The translations under genes were made by a program, and so were the position numbers. 64,000 nucleotides of DNA from Poriferisodalis sp965262965 (GTDB lineage Bacteria; Actinomycetota; Acidimicrobiia; Acidimicrobiales; Poriferisodalaceae): assembly GCF_965262965.1 (NCBI RefSeq), contig NZ_OZ253573.1, positions 3,162,001 to 3,226,000 of the forward strand, in the 5' to 3' direction. Numbering within the stretch: the stretch's first letter is position 1; each line of letters starts with the position of its first letter. Under the pieces are notes generated by a model, which was not told where the DNA came from, ran no database searches, and saw only the letters and a list, made by a program, of their open reading frames with translations. Shown one piece after another: positions 7,904 to 17,200 of the stretch.

Positions 7904-10644
7904 AGAAGAAGCTCATCGAAGTCGCCCTCCCTCTTGGTCCGATCAACACGGCTTCGGCCCGGGAGAAGTCCATACGTCACGGCCATCCGTCGACGCTGCA
8001 TCTGTGGTGGGCCAGACGCCCGCTGGCGGCGTGCCGAGCCGTGTTGTTCGCCCAGCTTGTGGATGACCCTTCGGCGCATCCTGATCGGTTCCCCACAGCC
8101 GAGGACCAAGAGGAAGAACGCCAGCGTCTGTTCAAGATCATCGAAGACCTTGTGCAGTGGAAGAACTCGTCAAACGAGGAGGTACTTTCCACGGCCAGAG
8201 CGGAGATATCGAAGTCGTGCGATGGCGACATGCCCTCAGTGCTGGATCCGTTCGCCGGTGGCGGCAGCATCCCGCTGGAGGCCCAACGGCTGGGTCTTAT
8301 CGCTCATGCCGGCGACCTCAATCCGGTCGCGGTGCTCATCAACAAGGCCCTGATTGAGATTCCCCCCAAGTTCGCTGGTCGCCAACCGATCTGCGAACGG
8401 CGTGGCACCTTGGCGGTTGAAGCCAACTACCCAGGAGCGACCGGGCTGGCTGAGGATGTGCGGCACTACGGCGGTGTGCTGCGCGACCTCGCGCATGACC
8501 GCCTCATCGGGCTGTACCCGACCGTGGAGATTCCCGGCGACGATGCCGCAACTGTTATTGCTTGGCTCTGGGCGCGGACGGTGCCGTGCAGCAACCCAGC
8601 GTGCGAGGCGCGGATGCCGCTGCTCAACTCCTTCGCCCTGTCACGGCGCAAGAACCGCGAGGCATGGCTGGCGCCCGAAGTTGACGCAGCGACGCAGCGA
8701 GTGCATTTCAGGGTCCGCCATGGCTCGGGCTGCCCCAAGCAGGGCACCGTCACCCGCCGCGGCGCAACGTGCCTGGTGTGCGGCACTTCGGTACCCCTCA
8801 AGGAGGTCCGCGAACAGGCCCAAGCGGGTGGCCTCGGCTCGCAGCTGGTGTGCATTGTGGCTGCGGGCGCTCGGGGTCGCTTCTATGTCGAAGCCTCCGA
8901 GGATCACCTTGAGGCCTCGCTAGTCCCGACGCCAGACGACGCGCCTGGCGGTGACCTACCGCACAACCCCCGCGCTGTGACGACGCCCAACTACGGCCTG
9001 CGGACATGGGCCGATCTGTTCACGCCTCGTCAGCTGACCACGATGTGCAAGTTCACGGCGCTGCTGCCGCAGGTTCGTGAGCAGGTGATTGCTGATGCCG
9101 TCGAGGCAGGGTTCGACGGCGATGTCCGTCGCCTCGACGAGGGCGGCGGCGGTCCGATTGCCTACGCCGATGCCGTGACTCACTACCTCGCTCTCGCACT
9201 CGGTCGTCTCGCAAACCGCACTTCCTCCCAGTGCTTCTGGGACCCTGGTGGTGAGAAGATTCAACAAGTCTTCGCCCGACCTGCGTTGCCGATGATCTGG
9301 GTGTACGCCGAGGGCAATCCGTTCTCGACATCGTCGGGCAACTTCTTGGGCCAGCTGGACTATCTGGTGGAAGTCCTGCGCCGGACGCCCGCGGCAATCG
9401 GCGGCACCGCACTTCAGCGAGATGCCCGCGATGTCAGTGTCAGCACGATCGGCTCTGTTGTCTGCACCGATCCGCCGTACTACGACAACATCCCGTACGC
9501 TGATCTCTCCGACTTCTTCTATATCTGGCTGAGACGGTGCCTCTCAGACATCCATCCCGACCTGTTTGGGACGCTCCAGGTTCCCAAGGAACAGGAACTG
9601 ATCGCAGAACCGGCGCGCCATGACGGCTGGGACGCAGCCGCCGAGTACTTCGAGCGTGGCCTGCGCCAAGCGTTCCGCGCCATCGGGAGTGTTCACGACG
9701 ACCGCTACCCCTACACCGTTTTCTACGCGTTCAAGCAGTCTGAGACTGACGCCTCCGGCACAGCATCGACCGGCTGGGAGACGATGCTGGAAGGGCTGTT
9801 GGAGAGCGGCGCGTCCATCGTGCGGACATGGCCGATTCGCACGGAGCAAACCTACGGACTTCGCGAAGTCGGACGGGCCTCGCTGGCCTCTTCGATCATC
9901 TTGGTGTGCCGCCGTCGGCCTGACGACGCGCCGGTCGTCAGCCGACGTGATTTTCTCACGGCGTTGCGACGGGAACTCCCCGAAGCGCTTGCTGAACTGC
10001 AGGCCGAGAACATCGCCCCCGTCGATCTGGCGCAGTCGTCGATCGGCCCAGGCATGGCGGTGTTCTCCCGCTATTCGAGGGTTGTCGAGGCGGACGGCAG
10101 CACCATGAGAGTCCGCGATGCGCTCGCCGAGATCAACCGCGCCCTTGACGCGGTGCTGGAAGAACAGGACGGCGAGTTAGACGCTGACACCCGCTGGGCG
10201 CTGGCGTGGTACGCCCAGCACGGCCACGAGACAGGTCCCGCCGGCGAGGCCGACACGCTGTGCAAGGCCAAGAACACCTCCATAGCGGGCCTCGTCGAGG
10301 CGGGCATCCTGTGGCAGAAGGGCAACGAGTGCCGCCTGCTCAGCGCCGACGAGCTCGACGAACACTGGGATCCCGTTACCGATCGCCGTCGGACCGTCTG
10401 GGAGACCACGCACCATCTGCGCCATGCCCTGATGACCGGCGGCGAGCAGGCCGCCGCCGCTCTCCTGCGGCGCGCCGGCGCAGGCGACGACGCCCCGCGC
10501 GACCTCGCGTACCGCCTCTTCCACATCTGCGAGCGCAAGAACGCACAAGCCGAGGCCCTCGCCTACAACGCCCTCGTCACCTCCTGGCCCGAACTCCTCC
10601 GTCAGGCCACAGGCCCCTCCGACCTCGCCCTTGACCTACGCTAG
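7900..10644 (+). CDS. DUF1156-containing DNA methyltransferase (anti-phage associated)
   Basis: Large adenine-type DNA methyltransferase (COG1743) of 914 residues. The N-terminal DUF1156 segment contains SIRHGHPSTLHLWWARRPLA. SAM motif I is DPFAGGGSIPLEAQRLGL (~112-129) and the catalytic motif is TDPPYYDNIPYADL (~522). Two cysteine pairs (CSNPACEA and CLVCG) suggest an inserted zinc ribbon. The gene starts at GTG 7900, overlapping the helicase stop. This family recurs with an SNF2 helicase and a DUF499 ATPase in predicted defence modules (COG0553/COG1743/COG1483), listed as Hma in defence catalogues as I recall. Presumed role: epigenetic marking of self DNA. Confidence 0.9.
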   Translation: MKKKLIEVALPLGPINTASAREKSIRHGHPSTLHLWWARRPLAACRAVLFAQLVDDPSAHPDRFPTAEDQEEERQRLFKIIEDLVQWKNSSNEEVLSTARAEISKSCDGDMPSVLDPFAGGGSIPLEAQRLGLIAHAGDLNPVAVLINKALIEIPPKFAGRQPICERRGTLAVEANYPGATGLAEDVRHYGGVLRDLAHDRLIGLYPTVEIPGDDAATVIAWLWARTVPCSNPACEARMPLLNSFALSRRKNREAWLAPEVDAATQRVHFRVRHGSGCPKQGTVTRRGATCLVCGTSVPLKEVREQAQAGGLGSQLVCIVAAGARGRFYVEASEDHLEASLVPTPDDAPGGDLPHNPRAVTTPNYGLRTWADLFTPRQLTTMCKFTALLPQVREQVIADAVEAGFDGDVRRLDEGGGGPIAYADAVTHYLALALGRLANRTSSQCFWDPGGEKIQQVFARPALPMIWVYAEGNPFSTSSGNFLGQLDYLVEVLRRTPAAIGGTALQRDARDVSVSTIGSVVCTDPPYYDNIPYADLSDFFYIWLRRCLSDIHPDLFGTLQVPKEQELIAEPARHDGWDAAAEYFERGLRQAFRAIGSVHDDRYPYTVFYAFKQSETDASGTASTGWETMLEGLLESGASIVRTWPIRTEQTYGLREVGRASLASSIILVCRRRPDDAPVVSRRDFLTALRRELPEALAELQAENIAPVDLAQSSIGPGMAVFSRYSRVVEADGSTMRVRDALAEINRALDAVLEEQDGELDADTRWALAWYAQHGHETGPAGEADTLCKAKNTSIAGLVEAGILWQKGNECRLLSADELDEHWDPVTDRRRTVWETTHHLRHALMTGGEQAAAALLRRAGAGDDAPRDLAYRLFHICERKNAQAEALAYNALVTSWPELLRQATGPSDLALDLR

Positions 10645-10888
10645 GCAGGGCCCGCTAAGCTGGCGCTCGGCTCATCCGCCGCCTGCTGCCGACGGTCGGC
10701 ATGGGCGGATGCCAACGGTGCCTGCCGAGCCCCTTTCAGAGCCCCCTCCACCTTCGTCGACAGCGCCGGTATCACACGCCTCGCGTAGCCTGTGCAGCGA
10801 GCGGAGGGTCGTGTCCCTGTGGGCGAGCGGACTTGGCGCCCGCCGGCATGACCGCACCGCCATAGCGACGCAAACGAGGGGAGCACCC

Positions 10889-11113
10889 ATGAGCTTCAGG
10901 CCTCCATTCGTTCCCGAGTTGCGCCGCGAAGAAGAATCACTGCATGACCGGGTCACCCGCTCCCGCAAACCCAGCGAGGACACCGCAGAACGAATTGGGC
11001 AGAATCACGCCGCCATGGAGCGCGACCACCGTAGGCAACGCCCCGAGAGCCAGAGAAGACCGGCGCATGGCGCGCGAATCGCCCTCGCCCTCAACCCTTC
11101 CCGTGTTCTATGA
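10889..11113 (+). CDS. Small basic hypothetical protein between methylase and ABC-3C genes
   Basis: Frame of 74 codons. ATG 10889 is preceded by GAGGGGA (10876-10882), a good Shine-Dalgarno at 6-base spacing. The product is rich in Arg, Glu and His (FVPELRREEESLHDRV near the N-terminus) and predicted hydrophilic, with no signal or membrane segment. No family recognised. It occupies the position where some related systems carry accessory proteins such as DUF3780, but it does not resemble what I know of that family. The upstream bases 10645-10888 hold nothing recognisable. The only support is the ribosome-binding site, so it may not be a gene. Confidence 0.35.
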   Translation: MSFRPPFVPELRREEESLHDRVTRSRKPSEDTAERIGQNHAAMERDHRRQRPESQRRPAHGARIALALNPSRVL

Positions 11114-11272
11114 CCGTGGGACTGTGCCGTCGGCCCAAATGCCGCACTCTCGCGCTGCGCGCATGTCATGTGCCCACTCTTACTCACCTCGATTCGATGG
11201 CCACAACGACATGCGTTTGCTAGCTCATAAAGCAACGACTGAGCAGTCGCCGCAACTCGCGGAGCGGGTGCC

Positions 11273-12181
11273 ATGAGCACCGAGCGCGCTGCCTGGCGCA
11301 TGCACTTCCGGCTCGCCTATGCCGAAAAGCAGGGCTCCGAATTCGAGAGTTTCGTACGAATCGTGTTGGAACTGGCTTTCCCCGGGGATTTTCTTCCCGT
11401 CGCAGCGGCGGGTTCCGAGGGTGATCGCAAGTGCGACGGCCTCTTGCCTTCTCAGCGACGCTTCTTCCAGGCCTACGCTCCCAAGCATTTCAATAAGCGT
11501 GACTTGTTAAAGAAGCTGGAAGATGACTACAACGGAGCGATTGAACACTGGGGAGGCCGGTTTGACACTTGGACATTTATCCACAATTCACGCGAAGGCT
11601 TGCCTCCCTACGCGCTCGCTTTTCTGCACAACGCTTCGGAGTCAAGTGATTCACACCACGTTTGTGAACCGTGGGGGTATGGCCCACTGATGCATCTGGT
11701 GATGGGTCTTTCAGATGAGGATCTTGCAGACCTGCTCGGCCCGCCCTTGAGGCCTGCAGATTTTCTGGTTATCGAAATCGCTGATATAGTACAGCTATTG
11801 AGCGCAATCGAGGACATCATTCCTGCCGAAATCGGTCAGATCAATCCCGTTCCACATGACAAGCTCGAACGCAATCAATTCGATCCCATTTCGCAAGACT
11901 ATCTGCTTCAAGCAATGCGACACACGAACCAAGTTCGGCGCTATCTGGTGGAGCAGGTCGCGCGGCCGACATACCGAGATGACTTGGCGGCAAGATTTGC
12001 TTCCAAGTATCGATCGCTTAGGAACGTAGCATTTACACCTGATGAAGTCATCACTGAGCTACAAGCGTGGATCTTGCCTCCAGTGAGCAGTTTGAAAAGG
12101 CAAGCCGCGGCTGGGGCCACGATTGCATATTTCTTTGAGGAATGTGACATCTTCGAAAACCCCGAGGAGATGAAACAGTGA
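11273..12181 (+). CDS. ABC-3C system effector: REase-like N-terminus plus ABC-3C C-terminal domain
   Basis: Product of 302 residues. The N-terminal ~75 residues read GSEFESFVRI (21-30), then GSEGDRKCDG (47-56) and FFQAYAPK (64-71). This spacing (E ... GDxxxDG ... QxYxP) is common in nuclease-like effector domains of ABC-3C conflict systems; the usual ExK position reads QAY, so catalysis is not assured. The C-terminal ~200 residues fit the helical CTD that tethers effectors to the ABC ATPase. ATG 11273 has GAGCGGG upstream. The stop overlaps the next GTG start, and three coupled genes form the system (Krishnan et al. 2020). The effector call is inference. Confidence 0.7.
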   Translation: MSTERAAWRMHFRLAYAEKQGSEFESFVRIVLELAFPGDFLPVAAAGSEGDRKCDGLLPSQRRFFQAYAPKHFNKRDLLKKLEDDYNGAIEHWGGRFDTWTFIHNSREGLPPYALAFLHNASESSDSHHVCEPWGYGPLMHLVMGLSDEDLADLLGPPLRPADFLVIEIADIVQLLSAIEDIIPAEIGQINPVPHDKLERNQFDPISQDYLLQAMRHTNQVRRYLVEQVARPTYRDDLAARFASKYRSLRNVAFTPDEVITELQAWILPPVSSLKRQAAAGATIAYFFEECDIFENPEEMKQ

Positions 12182-12423
12182 TTCTACCCACAAAGGGAAT
12201 CCACCCAGATCGAGCTTTGATCACAATTGGTGGCGATATTATAGATGCATTGCAGCAGCCTATGACGGTCTCAGGGCTGTGGGAAATTCTGCGCGAACGC
12301 CGGTCGACTATTGGTAAGAGAGAGGTCGGTTTTGATTGGTTCATCTTGACACTTGACATGCTGTATGCACTAGGAGTGGTGAAGCTCGGTAGCGACAATT
12401 TTCTGGTGCGGAATTCGAGATGA
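12178..12423 (+). CDS. ABC-3C middle component (MC6-like)
   Basis: Product of 81 residues, overlapping both neighbours by 4 bases (GTG 12178 over the upstream TGA; its own TGA over the next ATG). LPTKGIHPDRALITIGGDII near the N-terminus, then TVSGLWEI and FDWFILTLDMLYALGVVKL, match the small winged-helix-like middle components of ABC-three-component systems. It is thought to bridge the ABC ATPase and the effector-CTD protein. Length and position between effector and ATPase agree with the family. The exact MC subclass number is from memory. Confidence 0.75.
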   Translation: MILPTKGIHPDRALITIGGDIIDALQQPMTVSGLWEILRERRSTIGKREVGFDWFILTLDMLYALGVVKLGSDNFLVRNSR

Positions 12424-14189
12424 TCCGATCTGTTGCGAGCAACGACACCCGTTTCAAGCAGTTAGAGTTCGGCAGCGGGCTCAATGTCGTATTGGCCGAC
12501 CGGACGAGCGAGGCATCGGACCACCAAACTCGCAATGGCTCAGGTAAATCCAGCCTGATCCGACTGCTGCATTTTCTCTTCGGTGGTAATGCACCGAATT
12601 CGTCAGTGTTTCGACGGGAGCCGCTTCGTTCCTGCGTCTTCACTTCCGAGATCAACGTGGGTGACGAGAGCTTGTGGGTTTCACGGACCGGCATTCTGCC
12701 GAATAAGTTGTATGTATCGCAGCGCGTGCCGGGTCTGGCTTACACGGAAGAATCGATCTTCGGTGACAGCACGCCTGCCCCGAGACCAGACGGTGATGAG
12801 TTGGGTCTTGAGCAATGGAAGGAGCGACTTGGCTCATCGTGGTTCGGTCTTGACAAGGACTCTCCTACATATTCGCCAACAATGCGATCTCTGCTGTCGT
12901 ATCTGATCCGACGGCAGCATGACGACGGTTTTCAACGGGCATTTGATCACTCAAGGATGCAGCAGCCGTGGGACCGCCAAGTATGTATCTCGTATTTCTT
13001 GGACCTCGACTGGTCAATCGCTCGTGACGTCCAGTTGGTTCGCAAACAGGAGCAAGAACTTAAGGCACTGCAAAAGGCTGCAAGTAGCCCAGAATTTGGA
13101 AACGTTCTTGGTCGCTCAGCTGACTTGCGTTCCGAACTGATTGTCGCGCGGGACCGAGTTCGACGGTTGCACGCCGCGGTTCAACAGTTCCAAGTAGTCA
13201 ACGAGTACGCAGAATTGGTGTCCGAAGCCGATCAACTGACGACCCGATTGCGCGACCTCCGAGATGAAGCCGCAATTGATCGCGACCTCATCCGGCAAAT
13301 GGAAGAAATGTTGCTCGATGAGCAGCCTCCTGATGTCGGGCAGCTTGAGCGTATGTGGAGCCAAGTCAATGTTGTGCTGCCCGCGCACATTTACAATACC
13401 TATGACTCAGTTCACGAATTCCACAATTCTGTCCTACGAAATCGCCGGCTCTACCTGCAGCGCGAAACCGAGCTTGCGCGCGAACGAATGGAGTCGAGGC
13501 GAGTCGAGTCGGCGAGCTTGGAAAATCGCAGATCTGATCTCATGCGAGTCCTCGATTCAGGTGGGGCGTTAGAGGAATACGCCGCACTTCAGGCGGAGGT
13601 GTCTGGTGCACAAGCACAGGTTAAGCAGCTGGAAGTGCGGTTTGAACTCGCTCAGAAGATCGAGGGCGGAAAGGTACGGCTCGATAATCGCCGATCTGAG
13701 CTAGCGGTCAGGCTGATTGGGGATCACAATGATCGCCGCGAGCGATTGGATCTAGCGATTGCGCGGTTTGAAGAGTTCTCAAGCGAATTGTACGAAGAGC
13801 GGCACGGACTTCTCGTTGTTGATACATCGCGAAATGGTCCAACGTTTGATGTGAAGATCTCGAGCAAAGAAAGCGCCGGAATCCACAATATGCAGATTCT
13901 CTGCTTTGATTTTGTGGTGACAACGCTGCTCCAAGAGCGAAACATCGGTCCCGGATTCTTGGTGCATGACAGCCATATCTTTGATGGAGTGGACGAGCGT
14001 CAGATTGCAAGCTCGCTACAGTTGGGTGCGCGACTGGCTGAGGAATACGGATTTCAGTACATCGTCACCCTCAACAGCGACATGGTCCCGGACTTTCCGA
14101 GCGGATTCGACTTTGGCCCATTTGTGAACGAGGTGCGTCTGACCGACGCTATTGAGACCGGCGGTCTCTTCGGCTTCCAGTTCGATTGA
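12420..14189 (+). CDS. DUF2326 ABC ATPase of an ABC-3C system (SMC/RecN-like)
   Basis: SMC/Rad50-like ABC ATPase of 589 residues. FKQLEFGSGLNVVLADR begins the N-terminal half and Walker A is TRNGSGKSSLIRL (~38-49). Central residues ~200-450 are charged and heptad-like, consistent with a coiled-coil hairpin. Walker B and D-loop follow as GPGFLVHDSHIFDGVD, and the end (TLNSDMVPDF ... LFGFQFD) is typical of DUF2326. It probably senses or remodels invader nucleic acid and licenses the effector encoded two genes upstream. ATG 12420 overlaps the upstream stop. This three-gene block looks less G+C-rich than the flanking module genes. Confidence 0.85.
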   Translation: MIRSVASNDTRFKQLEFGSGLNVVLADRTSEASDHQTRNGSGKSSLIRLLHFLFGGNAPNSSVFRREPLRSCVFTSEINVGDESLWVSRTGILPNKLYVSQRVPGLAYTEESIFGDSTPAPRPDGDELGLEQWKERLGSSWFGLDKDSPTYSPTMRSLLSYLIRRQHDDGFQRAFDHSRMQQPWDRQVCISYFLDLDWSIARDVQLVRKQEQELKALQKAASSPEFGNVLGRSADLRSELIVARDRVRRLHAAVQQFQVVNEYAELVSEADQLTTRLRDLRDEAAIDRDLIRQMEEMLLDEQPPDVGQLERMWSQVNVVLPAHIYNTYDSVHEFHNSVLRNRRLYLQRETELARERMESRRVESASLENRRSDLMRVLDSGGALEEYAALQAEVSGAQAQVKQLEVRFELAQKIEGGKVRLDNRRSELAVRLIGDHNDRRERLDLAIARFEEFSSELYEERHGLLVVDTSRNGPTFDVKISSKESAGIHNMQILCFDFVVTTLLQERNIGPGFLVHDSHIFDGVDERQIASSLQLGARLAEEYGFQYIVTLNSDMVPDFPSGFDFGPFVNEVRLTDAIETGGLFGFQFD

Positions 14190-14203
14190 AGGGGACGCAC
14201 ATA

Positions 14204-17200
14204 ATGGCGGAAATGAGTAACCGGGCCCGGGTTGGGGATGCGTTTGGCATATTAGCGCAGTGTCTGAAGCCGTTCGTTGATCGGCACATGGCGCGTGGAC
14301 CAAATGGAGGTGCTGATTGGGCGGCTCGTTTTGCAGCGACAGCGCGACCACCGGTCGGAGAGTATTCCGTTGACGACCCATTGTTTCTGTTGCGGGTGAT
14401 TGCCGACTGTTGGCGGGGAACGTTTGAGCGCCAGTTGCCGAGAAGTGCGCGTAATATCGTGTTTACATTGCGCGACAAGCGGAATGACTGGGCGCACAAC
14501 AAGCGCTTCCAGCTGCACGACACCCAATACACGCTCAGTGGGATCCTCACGCTCATAGAGGCTGTTGCGCCGGCGGAAGCACCCAAGGTGCAGGCAATGT
14601 TGTACGACCTGAACCGTATTCAGTACGAGCGTGCACAAACCCAGGACTCAGAGGAGAAGAAGGGCGCTGTGTTTAACGTGCTGGACTCGGCGCCGTCAGG
14701 TTTGAAGCCGTGGCGTGAGGTCATCCATCCTCACGATGACATTCACTCGGGACGGTTCAGCGTCGCCGAGTTCGCTGCTGATTTGGAGATGGTGCGCCAA
14801 GGCTTGGGCAGCGAGGAATACGCCGACCCCCGCCGCTTCTTCGAGCGCACGTATCTGACCGCGGGATTGCGCGATCTGCTGACTCTGGCTGTAAATCGAG
14901 TGAGCGGGCGCGGCGGACAACCAGTCATCAGCTGCCAGACCAACTTCGGCGGAGGGAAGACACACAGCCTCATTGCCCTCTACCACCTGATGTCGGGAAT
15001 CGACCTGTCGCAGATGCCGCCCGAGCTCGCGGACCTCGTTCGTGAGGCGGGTGTCGACACCCTGCCCGAAGTGAACTGCGCAGTGGTGGTCGGCAACCGC
15101 TTCGGTGCCGGAGAGGTGCACACAAAACCCGATGGCACCAAGGTGAACACCATCTGGGGCGAGATTGCGTGGCAGCTCGGCGGCACGGCGGCGTACGAGC
15201 TTGTCGCCGAGAGCGACCGCAACCGTACGAACCCTGGTGAGGCCATCCGAGATGTGCTCACCGTGTGCTCGCCGTGTCTGGTCCTCATCGACGAGTGGGT
15301 GGCCTACGCCCGCGAGCTATACGAGCGGACCGACCTTCCCGGAGGCAGCTTCGACTCCCAGTTCAGCTTTGCGCAGACGCTCTCGGAAGCCACGAAGGCA
15401 ACCGATGGGGCGCTGTTCGTGGTGTCCATACCTGCCTCCGAGGAGGCTGATGCCGATGATGAGAACTTCGCGGCATCGAGCTTGGAGGTAGGCGGAACTG
15501 CTGGACGTGAGGCGCTGAGGCGCCTGACCAACGTCACCAACCGGCTCGCGGAAACGTGGCAGCCAGCCAGCGGCGACGAGACCTACGAGATCGTGCGCCG
15601 ACGGCTCTTCAAGCCGCTGGCCGACGATGCGAGCGTGCATCGGGACGAGGCAGCGGAAGCCCTCGGTCGGCTGTACCGATCTCAACGCGCCGACTTCCCT
15701 GCCGAGTGCTCCGAGATCGCCTACGTGGAGCGCATCAAGTCGGCCTATCCGATTCACCCCGAAGTGTTCGACCGTCTGTATCAGGACTGGTCCTCGATCG
15801 ACCGATTTCAGCGCACCCGCGGCGTGTTGCGACTGATGGCCGCGACCATCGATTCGCTCTGGGCCAGCGACGATAAGTCCCCGCTGATACTGCCGTGCTC
15901 CATCCCCCTGGGCGATGACCGGGTTGTCAACGAGTTGGCTGGGAGGCTGGCTGATTACTGGCATCCGGTCATCGCCGCCGACGTGGACGGCCAGGAGTCG
16001 CACGCAGCCCGCATCGACCGAGCCACCCCGCACCTCGGTGCATTGCACGCCACCCGCCGGGTCGCTCGGACCATCTTCATCGGAGCGACGCCCAGAGTCG
16101 GCAGCCCGAATCAGGGACTGGAGATGCGTCGGGTGCGTCTGGGGGCCACCTTCGCCGGTGACCCGTCCGGGCCGATCTCCGACGCACTGAGCCGGCTCGC
16201 CGCCGAAGCGCCGTACCTGTATGTGGACCGCGACCGGTACTGGTTCGACCGGCAGCAAAACGTCACGCGTACTGCCCGGGATGAGATCGAGAATCTGCTC
16301 GAAGGAGACCGGTACGAGGTGCAGGTCGAGATCGTACGGAGGCTGCGCGAGCGCGGCGGCCGACGTGGAGAGCATTCCGACGCATTTGCCAGCGTTCATG
16401 TAGCCCCGGCAAGCGGAACCGATGTTGCCGACGAGCCGCGCGCGCGTTTGGTGGTGTTGGAGCCCGGGTCGACGCTGACGCTGAACTCTGACGACTCGCC
16501 TGCTCTGTCTGCGGCGCGGGAAATACTGGAGCAGCGAGGTGCCGGGCCTCGGCAGTACCGGAACATGCTGGTGTTCGCGGCTCCTGAGCAACGGGCCGCC
16601 GAGGCTCTGGAGCAGGCGGCGGCCGAGTACTTGGCCTGGGACGGAATCTGCGGCCGTCACGAAGAGCTGAACCTCGACGCGCAGCAGAAGAAGCTGGCAG
16701 AGACTCAGCGAGATCGATCGGACCAGACCGCCGGCTTGCGCATTGCCGAGGCGTACCGCTATCTCCTCGTGCCGCAGCAAGAAGAACCGCGAGGTCCGGT
16801 CACGCTCGAAGTGGTGAAACTCGACTCGGACAACTCCGTTGGCGAGCGGAGCGGCCGCAGGCGAACCAATGACCACCTACTCAGTGGAACTCCGCCTGTG
16901 GTGCGCATGGCCGAGAGCGCCGCCCGGAGGCTGGTGAATGACGGCGAGTTGGGCGTTCAGTTCCCTCCGGTGATCCTTCGCCAGGAGCTCGACGGCGTGC
17001 TGGCCTCGCGTTGGGCAGACGGCCATGTCGCGGTGTCAGTGCTCTGGGAGGACATGGCGCGGTACGTGTATCTGCCTCGCTTACGCGATCAAGACGTGCT
17101 GATGTCCACCGCAGCGAGCGGACCAGAAGGCTTCGCTTGGACGACCGAAGGATTCGCCACAGCCGTCTCCTACGACGACACGGCAAGTCGTTACTTGGGC

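Noticed and set aside
10631..10888. N-terminal extension of the small frame in the methylase/ABC-3C gap
   Set aside because: It is Pro/Ser/Arg-rich without family resemblance, and the good ribosome-binding site points to ATG 10889.
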